Origin: Nakamurella panacisegetis
GTDB taxonomy: Bacteria > Actinomycetota > Actinomycetes > Mycobacteriales > Nakamurellaceae
NCBI RefSeq assembly: GCF_900104535.1
Contig: NZ_LT629710.1
Coordinates: 4,623,501 to 4,687,500 of the forward strand
Direction of reading: 5' to 3'
DNA length: 64,000 bases
Shown here one piece after another: positions 16,891 through 27,008 of the stretch. How positions within the stretch are numbered: the stretch's first letter is position 1; every line of letters begins with the position of its first letter. The notes beneath the pieces were generated by a model. That model saw only the letters and a program-made list of their open reading frames with translations, was not told the origin of the DNA and made no database searches. Both the position numbers and the translations under genes were made by a program.

Positions 16891-18078
16891 ATGACGTCTT
16901 CAGGTTCACTGCGGGTCGGAATGGTCGGCTACGCCTTCATGGGAGCAGCCCACTCCCACGCCTGGCGAAATGCTCATCGGTTCTTCGACCTGCCTCTGAC
17001 CCCCGAACTCACCGCCCTGGCCGGACGGAACCCGGAGGCGGTGCAGGCTGCCGCCGACCGGATGGGTTGGGCCTCGGTGGAGACCGACTGGCGTCGCCTG
17101 ATCGAGCGGGACGACATCGACCTGATCGACATCTGCACACCCGGCGACACCCACGCCGAGATCGCCATCGCGGCCCTGAACGCGGGCAAGCACGTGCTCT
17201 GCGAGAAGCCGTTGGCCAACTCCGTGGCCGAGGCCGAACTGATGACGGCGGCCGCCGATGCGGCCGCGGCGCGCGGGGCGCTGGCGATGTGCGGTTTCAC
17301 CTACCGGCGCACGCCGGCTCTGGCCCTGTTCAAGCAGATGGTGGCCGCCGGAGAGGTCGGTACCATCCGGCAGGTCCGAGCCCAGTACCTGCAGGACTGG
17401 CTGTCCGACGAGAACTCACCGCTGACCTGGCGGATGGACAAGGAGAAGGCCGGCTCCGGCGCTCTGGGCGATATCGGGGCCCACATCATCGATGCGTCCC
17501 AGTTCGTCACCGGCCAGCAGATCACCGGCGTCTCGGCCGTGATGGAGACCTTCGTCAAGCAGCGCCCGATCGGCGGCGACCTGGTCGGGCTGGGCGGCCG
17601 CGGCCAGACCGGCGATGACGTCCCCAAGGGTCCGGTGACGGTCGACGACGCGGCGATCTTCACCGCGCGGTTCGACGGCGGCCCGATCGGAGTGTTCGAG
17701 GCGACCCGGTTCGCGCTGGGGCGCCGGAACGCACTGCGCCTGGAGGTCAACGGGTCGGCCGGGTCCATCGCGTTCGACTTCGAGGACATGAATACCCTCT
17801 GGTTCTACGACGGGACGGACCCGGCCGGGCGGCAGGGCTTCCGGCGCATCCTGGTCACCGAGCCGGAGCACCCCTACGTGGGCGCCTGGTGGCCAGCCGG
17901 GCACGGCCTGGGCTACGAGCACGGCTTCACCCACCAGGTCGTCGATCTGGTGGGCGCCATCGCCTCGGGCACGCAGCCGACGCCGTCGTTCGCCGACGCA
18001 CTCGGTGTGCAGCGGGTGCTGGGTGCGGTCGAGGCGAGCGCCGGGAACAACTCCGCCTGGCAGACGGTCACCGGCTGA
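16891..18078 (+). CDS. Gfo/Idh/MocA-family NAD(P)-dependent oxidoreductase
   Basis: 395-residue sugar or inositol dehydrogenase-like enzyme. The Rossmann start is V-G-M-V-G-Y-A-F-M-G-A-A-H. The family E-K-P motif is in C-E-K-P-L-A-N-S, and the C-terminal half carries D-I-G-A-H-I-I-D-A-S-Q-F, whose Asp/His fit the catalytic D-x-x-x-H pattern. ATG 16891 follows AAGGAG at a good distance. A convergent SMP-30 lactonase gene ends 24 bp away; dehydrogenase plus lactonase is a usual sugar-oxidation pair, though they are not co-transcribed here. Substrate unknown. Confidence 0.92.
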   Translation: MTSSGSLRVGMVGYAFMGAAHSHAWRNAHRFFDLPLTPELTALAGRNPEAVQAAADRMGWASVETDWRRLIERDDIDLIDICTPGDTHAEIAIAALNAGKHVLCEKPLANSVAEAELMTAAADAAAARGALAMCGFTYRRTPALALFKQMVAAGEVGTIRQVRAQYLQDWLSDENSPLTWRMDKEKAGSGALGDIGAHIIDASQFVTGQQITGVSAVMETFVKQRPIGGDLVGLGGRGQTGDDVPKGPVTVDDAAIFTARFDGGPIGVFEATRFALGRRNALRLEVNGSAGSIAFDFEDMNTLWFYDGTDPAGRQGFRRILVTEPEHPYVGAWWPAGHGLGYEHGFTHQVVDLVGAIASGTQPTPSFADALGVQRVLGAVEASAGNNSAWQTVTG

Positions 18079-18102
18079 CCAGCCGCCGACCGGCCGTCCC
18101 GA

Positions 18103-18957
18103 TCAGCCGCCGAAGGGCGCCGGAGGCAGGCCGCGGACCCCGGCGTCGAAGGTGAAAACCGCCCCGGCGCTGGGGTTCTCGCCGTTCTCACCATCGCGCG
18201 AGGTGGTGATGAACAACTGGTCGAGCCGATCGCCCCCGAGCGTGCAGGCTGTGACCTTGGGGACGGGAAGTTCGATCACGTCCTCGAGGGTGCCGGCCGC
18301 CGAGTAGTGGTGCACGGCCGCGCCACCCCAGAGCGCGACCCAGATCCCGCCCTCGGCATCGACGGTGAGCCCGTCCGGCGACCCGACGGACGGGTCGATG
18401 GTGACGAACGGGCGGCGCCCGGCGAGTGCCCCGGAGGTGTCGGAGTCGAAGACGTCGACCCGGCCGGTCGGCGTGTCGACGTAGAAGGCGCGCGTCGCAT
18501 CGGCGGTCCACGCCAACCCGTTGGAGATGGTGACGTCACCGAACACGGTCTGCGCGTCGCCGGCCGGCGACAACCGGTACATCGTCCCCGCCCCCGGCGT
18601 CTGCTCGTAGGCCATGGTCCCGCAGAGGAAGTTACCGGCCGGGTCACAGGCGCCCTCGTTGAACCGGATGGCGTCGCCGGGGAACACCTCACCCAGGGAG
18701 CGAACCGGACCGTCGGGGACGTCGGCGAGCACGAACTCCCGCTCGGTCGCGATCACCACGCCGCCGCCGACCCGGGGCCGGAACGCGGCGGCGACCGAGC
18801 CCACCGACCAGCGCGTCACCGAGCCCGTGGCGGAGTCCAGGTGCAGGATGTCCCCGGCCAGCATGTCGACCCACCGCAGGCCGCCGAGGGCAGCGGCGAA
18901 CACCGGTCCCTCACCGTGGTTGGCGTCAGGGGCAGTGAGCTGGGTGGCGCGCGGCAT
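18103..18957 (-). CDS. SMP-30/gluconolactonase/LRE-family lactonase
   Basis: 284-residue six-bladed beta-propeller hydrolase. Signatures are E-G-P-V-F near the N-terminus (metal-ligand Glu), R-F-N-E-G-A-C-D-P-A-G-N-F (metal Asn), I-S-N-G-L-A-W-T (metal Asn) and G-S-P-D-G-L-T-V-D-A-E-G-G-I-W-V-A-L-W (metal Asp). These enzymes open sugar lactones with a bound divalent metal. ATG 18957 follows GAGG; upstream in-frame codons add a non-conserved leader. Convergent with the Gfo/Idh dehydrogenase, whose product could be its lactone substrate. Confidence 0.92.
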   Translation of the reverse strand: MPRATQLTAPDANHGEGPVFAAALGGLRWVDMLAGDILHLDSATGSVTRWSVGSVAAAFRPRVGGGVVIATEREFVLADVPDGPVRSLGEVFPGDAIRFNEGACDPAGNFLCGTMAYEQTPGAGTMYRLSPAGDAQTVFGDVTISNGLAWTADATRAFYVDTPTGRVDVFDSDTSGALAGRRPFVTIDPSVGSPDGLTVDAEGGIWVALWGGAAVHHYSAAGTLEDVIELPVPKVTACTLGGDRLDQLFITTSRDGENGENPSAGAVFTFDAGVRGLPPAPFGG

Positions 18958-19085
18958 GGCGTGTCCTCTTCGCATGGGCGTTGGTGGCTGTCGGCCGACA
19001 GTAGTGCCCGGACTCGCCGCGGTCGGCCATCGCACTCCAGATCACCCACCGGCCGGTCCGGACGCGTCCGGCCGGCCGGCCTTCG

Positions 19086-19958
19086 TCAACGACTGATCTC
19101 GTCCAGTTGCGCTAGGTCGTCGGCCGACAACGACAGATTCGCCCCGGCGATGTTCTGCCGTAGATGATCGCGCTGCGACGTGCCCGGAATCAGCAGGATG
19201 TTCGGTGAACGCTGCAGCAGCCAGGCCAGAGCAACAGACATGGGTGCCACTCCCAAGCGGGCAGCCACCGACGCCAGCACGGCCGACTGCAGAGGAGCGA
19301 ACCCACCCAGCGGGAAGAACGGCACGTAGGCGACACCGGCGGCGGCGAGCCGGTCGATCAGATCGTCGTCGCTCCGGTACGCCAGGTTGTACATGTTCTG
19401 AACACACACGATCGGACCGATGTCCTGTGCTTCGGCGATCTGCTCGCCGGTCACGTTGCTGACCCCGAGATGCCGGATCAGACCCTGCCTCTGAAGCTCG
19501 ACCAGGGTTTCGAACGGTGCCGCCAGCGAGCCGGAGTGCGGCCCTCGGGCGTCACCCATGCGCAAATTGACGAGGTCGAGGGATTCGATCCCCAGCGCGT
19601 CCAGGTTCTCACGCACATGCCGGCGCACGTCGTCCGGTTGCCGAGCGGTTGGCCAGCCGCCGCGTTGGTCGCGATCGGCGCCCACCTTGGTGACGATGTG
19701 GAGCGAGTCGGGATAGGGATGAAGGGCCTCGCGGATCAACTCGTTCGTGATGCGGGGGCCATAGGCACCACTCGTGTCGATATGGGTGATCCCGAGTTCG
19801 ACGGCGTCGCGCAAGACGGCCAGGGCGCCATCGTGGTCGGCCGGCGGACCCATCACGCCGGGCCCGGCGAGTTGCATTGCCCCGTAGCCGAATCGGGTGA
19901 CCGTCAGGTCACCGAGGGTCCAGGTCCCGCCGGGCAGTGAGGTCGGAGTTGCGATCAT
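19086..19958 (-). CDS. Aldo/keto reductase
   Basis: 290-residue NADPH-dependent TIM-barrel oxidoreductase. The catalytic triad residues Asp61, Tyr66 and Lys91 are visible (T-H-I-D-T-S-G-A-Y and I-V-T-K-V-G). The usual fourth residue, His, is not obvious because the segment reads V-N-L-R-M-G. The C-terminal cofactor loop is I-L-L-I-P-G-T-S-Q-R-D-H-L. It is divergently arranged with an HxlR-family regulator and shares an intergenic operator with it, so it is probably induced by an electrophile or aldehyde stress sensed by that regulator. Confidence 0.92.
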   Translation of the reverse strand: MIATPTSLPGGTWTLGDLTVTRFGYGAMQLAGPGVMGPPADHDGALAVLRDAVELGITHIDTSGAYGPRITNELIREALHPYPDSLHIVTKVGADRDQRGGWPTARQPDDVRRHVRENLDALGIESLDLVNLRMGDARGPHSGSLAAPFETLVELQRQGLIRHLGVSNVTGEQIAEAQDIGPIVCVQNMYNLAYRSDDDLIDRLAAAGVAYVPFFPLGGFAPLQSAVLASVAARLGVAPMSVALAWLLQRSPNILLIPGTSQRDHLRQNIAGANLSLSADDLAQLDEISR

Positions 19959-20023
19959 GTCTTTGCTGTCTCTTCCGTCGAAGGGTGGCGATTCCCGCCC
20001 CGAGCCCTCATCATGGAAGCGTC

Positions 20024-20040
20024 ACTTCCCGTTGGGAAGT
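20024..20040. promoter_or_regulatory. Perfect inverted repeat, likely HxlR operator
   Basis: ACTTCCC-GTT-GGGAAGT: 7-bp perfect arms with a 3-bp centre, in the 129-bp gap between the aldo/keto reductase and the hxlR-type gene. ACTT/AAGT ends match the general form of sites bound by HxlR/YodB regulators (established for the family). It probably controls both genes. Confidence 0.65.
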
Positions 20041-20087
20041 AGGCACCTGAGAGTGCGTGCCCCAACTTGAGAACTGGAAGAAGAACG

Positions 20088-20507
20088 GTGCTGGCAGTGA
20101 CGACCACGACCGACGGGACGAAGGCGGAGTTCGACGCCTTCCTGGCGCAATGCCCCAGCCGTCAGTTGCTCGACCGGATCTCGAACAAGTGGGTCACCCT
20201 GATCCTCTGTGCCCTGAGCGACGACGCCGGAGCGGGCACCGCACCTCGGGCCCTCCGCTACTCCGAGCTGTCCCGGCTCATCGGCGGGGTCAGCCAGAAG
20301 ATGCTGACTCAGACCCTGCGGTCACTGGAACACGACGGCCTGCTGACCCGCGCGGTGACCCCGACCGTCCCCATCAGCGTGTCCTACGAGCTGACCGAGC
20401 TGGGCCGTTCCTTGCACCAGATGACGCGAGGTGTCCGAACGTGGGCGCAGAGCCACATGGCCGAGGTGCTGACCCACCGCCAGATCCACGAAACCGATCG
20501 GGCCTGA
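20088..20507 (+). CDS. HxlR-family winged-helix transcriptional regulator
   Basis: 139-residue regulator with the HxlR core: C-P-S-R-Q-L-L-D-R-I-S-N-K-W-V-T-L-I-L (cysteine, then K-W helix), L-R-Y-S-E-L-S-R-L-I-G-G-V-S-Q-K-M-L-T-Q-T-L-R (recognition helix) and Y-E-L-T-E-L-G. The N-terminal Cys is in the position used for redox or electrophile sensing by some members. GTG 20088 is selected because GGAAGAAG precedes it; GTG 20097 is the alternative. It likely represses the divergent aldo/keto reductase gene. Confidence 0.9.
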   Translation: MLAVTTTTDGTKAEFDAFLAQCPSRQLLDRISNKWVTLILCALSDDAGAGTAPRALRYSELSRLIGGVSQKMLTQTLRSLEHDGLLTRAVTPTVPISVSYELTELGRSLHQMTRGVRTWAQSHMAEVLTHRQIHETDRA

Positions 20508-20630
20508 CGACCGGAGGCGGTCAGTCGGGCCGGAGCCGGTGGTCGCCGATCGCGAGGACGTATCGAGATGATTTGTCACGCCGGGGCCTCGATGCGACTA
20601 TCGCGCACTCGGAAGACCTTGCCTGTCGGG

Positions 20631-20702
20631 TGGGCGCGGACGGGTTCGAACCGCCGACCGCCCGGGTGTAAACCGGGAGCTCTTCCGCTGAGCTACGCGC
20701 CC
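20631..20702 (-). tRNA. tRNA-Val(UAC)
   Basis: Minus-strand cloverleaf: acceptor GGGCGCG/CGCGCCC, D stem GCTC/GAGC, anticodon stem CCCGG/CCGGG with loop TTTACAC (anticodon UAC, reads GUA), T arm GGCGG-TTCGAAC-CCGTC with one G-T pair, discriminator A. CCA is not encoded. Confidence 0.95.
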
Positions 20703-20806
20703 TTGCCGTGCTGACCGAGCCAGCGCGCCGCGCCGGTCACGACCGTGGACCGGCTCGCACGATGATGCCATGTGAGTCGGTCCGGCGGAAAGCCGTCGGA
20801 GCGGGG

Positions 20807-21274
20807 TCAGCTCACCGGCAGTGCGGCTACTGCGCGCTTCCAGGACGACTGATCCCGCGCCACTCCGGGCTCGTTCACCTCGGCGAAGGTCACCACGCCG
20901 TCCAGGCCCACCAGGAACGTGCCGCGCAGCGCCATCCCGCCCTGCTCGTGGAAGACACCATATTCCTTGGCCACCGCTCCGTGCGGCCAGAAATCGGACA
21001 GCAACGGGAAGGTGTACCCCTGGGCCTGTGCCCAGGCCTTCAGGGCCGGCGCCGGGTCGGTGGAGACCGCGAGCACCTGCACCTGTTCGTTCTGAAACGA
21101 AGCCAGATCGTCTCGAACGGCGCACAACTCGGCCGTGCAGACGCCGGAGAAGGCGAACGGGTAGAACACGACGAGGACGGCCTTCTGGCCGCGGAAGCTG
21201 GAGAGCGACACCGGCGCACGGTTGGAGTCGGGCAGGGTGAAATCTGGGGCGATCGATCCGACTTCGACAGTCAT
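20807..21274 (-). CDS. Thioredoxin-fold peroxiredoxin (AhpE/PrxQ-like)
   Basis: 155-residue thiol peroxidase. The peroxidatic cysteine is C46 in Y-P-F-A-F-S-G-V-C-T; its surroundings P-x-x-x-F-x-x-x-C resemble mycobacterial AhpE. A second cysteine, C51, lies five residues on (C-T-A-E-L-C), the spacing of the resolving cysteine in PrxQ/BCP enzymes, so the catalytic cycle may use an internal disulfide rather than the 1-Cys cycle of AhpE. Located beside DUF3052 and aceE exactly as ahpE is in mycobacteria. Confidence 0.93.
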   Translation of the reverse strand: MTVEVGSIAPDFTLPDSNRAPVSLSSFRGQKAVLVVFYPFAFSGVCTAELCAVRDDLASFQNEQVQVLAVSTDPAPALKAWAQAQGYTFPLLSDFWPHGAVAKEYGVFHEQGGMALRGTFLVGLDGVVTFAEVNEPGVARDQSSWKRAVAALPVS

Positions 21275-21320
21275 GGTCCTGGCCTTTTGCAGTGGGGGCG
21301 GGGGCGCAACACGATGCGGC

Positions 21321-21749
21321 TCAGCGGCGGATGCGGCCCTGCTTGGCCCGGGCCAGTTTGGCCGTCATCCACGGCAGACCCCCGGGAACGGTGGTGGTCT
21401 GGGCCAGCCCGGCGGTGCGGGTCGCCTCGGCGATGTCGCTGGGCTCCACGTAGCCCGGGCGCCCGGTCTTGGGCGTCAGCAGCCAGATCACCCCGGTATC
21501 GGCCAGCAGGGTGATCGCGTCGACTAGCGCGTCGGTTAGGTCCCCGTCGTCCTCGCGCCACCAGAGGATGACTGCGTCGAGGACATCGTCCGCGTCCTCG
21601 TCGAGCAGCTCGGAGCCGATGATCGATTCGACCGCTTCGCGCAGTTCGTGGTCGACGTCGTCGTCATATCCGATCTCGCCAACTACGTCGCCCGCCTTCA
21701 GGCCGAGCCGGACAGCGACGGCTTCCGCCTGCCCCGAAACCTCAGTCAC
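21321..21749 (-). CDS. DUF3052 family protein
   Basis: 142-residue acidic protein of unknown function, conserved in actinobacteria next to ahpE and aceE. It shows A-V-R-L-G-L-K-A-G-D-V-V-G-E-I-G-Y-D-D-D-V-D followed by I-L-W-W-R-E-D-D-G-D-L and G-V-I-W-L-L-T-P-K-T-G-R-P-G-Y-V, the usual block pattern of the family. GTG 21749 is the start because the conserved part begins at once; codons further upstream give an unrelated leader. Adjacent to and co-directional with the peroxiredoxin gene. Confidence 0.88.
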   Translation of the reverse strand: MTEVSGQAEAVAVRLGLKAGDVVGEIGYDDDVDHELREAVESIIGSELLDEDADDVLDAVILWWREDDGDLTDALVDAITLLADTGVIWLLTPKTGRPGYVEPSDIAEATRTAGLAQTTTVPGGLPWMTAKLARAKQGRIRR

Positions 21750-22060
21750 TGTGTTCTCTTGCCTTCCTACTACCTTGTTCACCGATGGTGCTGATCCCAG
21801 GACCATAGCCGCCCGGGTCACGAACCGGGCATTCCGACGTCACGGTGCCCGGGCGTGCCCAACATTATGCAAGGACGGCTTCCGACGGGAACTTTCGCCC
21901 CGCGGTTTCCGCACCTCGGTAGCCCGCGGCGGCGGCGGCGATGCGAATGGGAGAGGATGGGTGGCAGCGACTGCTCCCACCCGGGGCGGACGAAACCACC
22001 CCGTTCGACGACGGGCGGCTCACCGCCGACCGTGCGTCGTCCGCCTGACGAGGAGATCCC
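21750..22060. other. Divergent promoter region and aceE leader
   Basis: 311 bp between DUF3052 (minus) and aceE (plus). A hairpin GCCCGG-N8-CCGGGC lies near 21810-21830. Another (GGGTGG at 21959-21964 with CCACCC at 21977-21982) lies in the aceE leader. CATTAT near 21865 could be a -10 element. I compared the leader by eye with known riboswitch cores and found none. Confidence 0.4.
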
Positions 22061-24883
<2,823 letters not shown>

Positions 24884-24901
24884 GCTGAGGACCCTGCGGC
24901 G

Positions 24902-25174
24902 GATCTTGTCGGCCCACTTTTTGGGGCCGACAAGATCTGAGTCGCACCGGCGCAGCCGCGGGCGCAATCCCACACGGCGGATCTTGTCGGACCGCTTTTT
25001 TGGGGCCGACAAGATCTGAGTCGCACCGGCGCAGCCGCGGGCGCAATCCCACACGGCGGATCTTGTCGGCCCCCGATTTTGGGGCCGACAAGATCTGAGT
25101 CGCACCGGCGCAGCCGCGGGCGCAATCCCACACGGCGGATCTTGTCGGCCCCCGATTTTGGGGCCGACAAGATC
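24902..25174. repeat. Array of four long hairpins at 78-79 bp spacing
   Basis: Four units begin at 24902, 24980, 25059 and 25138. Each has an invariant 11-bp stem, GATCTTGTCGG with CCGACAAGATC, extended by C/G pairs to 14-15 bp in units 1, 3 and 4 and closed by a T-rich loop. The 42-bp spacers between units look identical in all three copies. Differences are confined to the hairpin tips (CCCAC, ACCGC, CCCCGA before the T-run). The array fills the gap after the aceE stop codon and ends about 170 bp before the cold-shock gene. It could act as a tandem terminator, an mRNA-stabilising element or a REP/MIRU-like mobile repeat. It is not a CRISPR array because the spacers are identical. Confidence 0.9.
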
Positions 25175-25341
25175 TAGCCAAGGTGTTTTCCAGCACGGTA
25201 TCTTTACGCCGTTGTTGCTCTTCTCTCGGCGCTACCGCGCACGTCACGGGGGTAAAGCGCATCCCCCCGGGCGGATATGGACCCGTTCGGGGTGTTCGAC
25301 CCCGCGGCGGAGGTCGCGGACCAAGCTCGAGGAGAGCAGGC

Positions 25342-25548
25342 ATGGCGCAGGGAACTGTGAAGTGGTTCAACGCGGAGAAGGGCTACGGCTTCATCTCCCC
25401 CGATGACGGCAGTGGCGACGTCTTCGTCCACTACTCCGCCATCGGCGGATCCGGCTACAAGTCACTCGAAGAGGGACAGCGGGTGACCTTCGAGGTCGAG
25501 CAGTCCCCGAAGGGACCGCAGGCCACCAACGTCACTCCAGGCGAGTGA
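25342..25548 (+). CDS. Cold-shock protein (CspA family)
   Basis: 68-residue single OB-fold RNA chaperone. RNP1 is K-G-Y-G-F-I and RNP2 is V-F-V-H-Y; the start is [15 protein letters not shown] 25342 follows GGAG. It prevents mRNA secondary structure, and the nearby hairpin array makes an RNA-level link tempting but unproven. It is followed by a strong stem-loop terminator. Confidence 0.97.
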   Translation: MAQGTVKWFNAEKGYGFISPDDGSGDVFVHYSAIGGSGYKSLEEGQRVTFEVEQSPKGPQATNVTPGE

Positions 25549-25584
25549 ACACATCCCCGGCGTCGTTCGGGGAGTACTGATCGA

Positions 25585-25619
25585 TCGGGGCCGGTATCGC
25601 ACTGCGGTACCGGCCCCGA
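25585..25619 (+). terminator. Stem-loop terminator after the cold-shock gene
   Basis: Perfect 12-bp stem TCGGGGCCGGTA/TACCGGCCCCGA (25585-25596 with 25608-25619), loop of 11, starting 37 bp after the csp stop codon. No T-run. Confidence 0.65.
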
Positions 25620-25793
25620 CGGCGTTGGGCGTGTGTCAACCGCCCGGCGGGGGCCGACGGTGGCTGACTGCTGCCCTCCGATGGCGGGGCATGCGTCATG
25701 CCGATCCGGACCGGGGCCGGTGACGAGGCAGACGCCGGCGGGCGGCCGGATCCGTGGTGCCGCGATTGTCTGAACTGGAAGGGACCGCCAACG

Positions 25794-26963
25794 GTGTTCG
25801 GGTTGATTGCGCCGTCTCGGCATCAACTGCAGGACGAGCTCCTCGAGCAGTGGCGGGCCCATCTGTGCGGACTGTGCCTCTCCCTGCGTGATCACCACGG
25901 TCAGCTGGCTCGGACCACGACGAACACGGACGCCGTCCTGACGTCGGTGCTGTTGCAGGCGCAGCGCGTCACACCGGCCCGGACCACCTCCGCCGGTCCC
26001 TGCCCGCTGCGGGGCATGCGCAGCGCCACGGTCATCGCCGCGGACGAGCTCTCGGCCCGGTTCGCCGGCACCGCCTCCCTCACCCTGGCGGCGGCCAAGC
26101 TGGCCGACCTGGCGGGTGAGCAGACGGCCGGGCTGGCCCCGTCCCGACCATTGGTGGGCCCGGTGGCCCGGAAGGCGGCCGGTCGACTGCGCCGCCGCGC
26201 CATGGCCGACCTCACCATGGCCGATTCGATCGACTCCCGCGGCATGCTCCTGGCGTTGTCCCGCCAGACGGAGATCGAGACGGCCGTGCGCCCCGGCGAC
26301 TCGCTGATCGCCGTCACCCAGCCGTCGGCCGACGCGGCGGCCGCGATCTTCGCGGCCACCGCCCGGCTGGCCGGGGTGCCGCAGAACGCCGGCGTGCTGC
26401 GGGAGATGGGACACGCGTACGGCCGGATGGCGCACCTGATCGACGCGGTCGAGGATCAACGGGCCGACGTCCGCGCCGGTGCCTTCAACCCGTTGACGGC
26501 CACCGGACGGAGCGTGCCCGAGGCAAAGGCGTTGTGCCACCGGCTGTCTCGCGACATCCGACGTGGACTTGACCGGCTGGAGCTGGCCGACGGCCGGCTA
26601 CTGCGCGTCCTGCTGGTCGATGTCGTACACAGCGCGCTGCATCGCGTCTTCGACCCGGCGACCACTGCCCCGGCCGGTCGCGCCCGGCATACGGCGGCGT
26701 CGACACCCACACCGACACCGACCCCCGATCCGCCCGATCCGAACGGCGGTGGTGGCGGTGGCCGGTCGGTCTGGCGCAGCGTCGCCCCCTGGGTCGCGAT
26801 CTACTGCACCGGCTACGCCCTCTGCGCCGGGCACGTCAACCCCTGCACCGGACGCCGGCATGACGCCGGGTGTTCGAACTGCGACTGCGGAGACTGCGGG
26901 GACTGCTGCAACTGCGCCGACGGCGACTGCTGCAGTTGCGACTGCTGCGACTGCAACTGCTGA
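25794..26963 (+). CDS. DUF5685 family protein with Cys-rich C-terminal tail
   Basis: 389-residue protein of unknown function. It starts at GTG 25794 after GGAAGGGA with F-G-L-I-A-P-S-R-H, the family opening, and has an early H-L-C-G-L-C-L-S-L-R-D-H-H-G-Q motif. The middle is helical. After a Thr/Pro linker (TPTPTPTPDPPDPNGGGGG) comes W-V-A-I-Y-C-T-G-Y-A-L-C-A-G-H-V-N-P-C-T-G-R. The last 30 residues contain 14 cysteines separated by Asp, Asn, Gly and Ser, such as D-C-C-S-C-D-C-C-D-C-N-C. This tail looks like a metal- or cluster-binding module. It lies between csp and the fasR-fab operon. Confidence 0.8.
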   Translation: MFGLIAPSRHQLQDELLEQWRAHLCGLCLSLRDHHGQLARTTTNTDAVLTSVLLQAQRVTPARTTSAGPCPLRGMRSATVIAADELSARFAGTASLTLAAAKLADLAGEQTAGLAPSRPLVGPVARKAAGRLRRRAMADLTMADSIDSRGMLLALSRQTEIETAVRPGDSLIAVTQPSADAAAAIFAATARLAGVPQNAGVLREMGHAYGRMAHLIDAVEDQRADVRAGAFNPLTATGRSVPEAKALCHRLSRDIRRGLDRLELADGRLLRVLLVDVVHSALHRVFDPATTAPAGRARHTAASTPTPTPTPDPPDPNGGGGGGRSVWRSVAPWVAIYCTGYALCAGHVNPCTGRRHDAGCSNCDCGDCGDCCNCADGDCCSCDCCDCNC

Positions 26964-27008
26964 TCGCGAACGATTCAGTGGAGTACTGCGGCGTGGCACG
27001 CTGACGCC

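Noticed and set aside
21822-22060. Riboswitch in the aceE leader
   Set aside because: The leader has hairpins but lacks the conserved cores of the glycine, TPP, SAM, cobalamin or c-di-AMP classes that I could compare by eye.
24902-25174. CRISPR array
   Set aside because: Repeats are regularly spaced, but the intervening sequences are identical and the unit is a long perfect hairpin. No cas gene is present.
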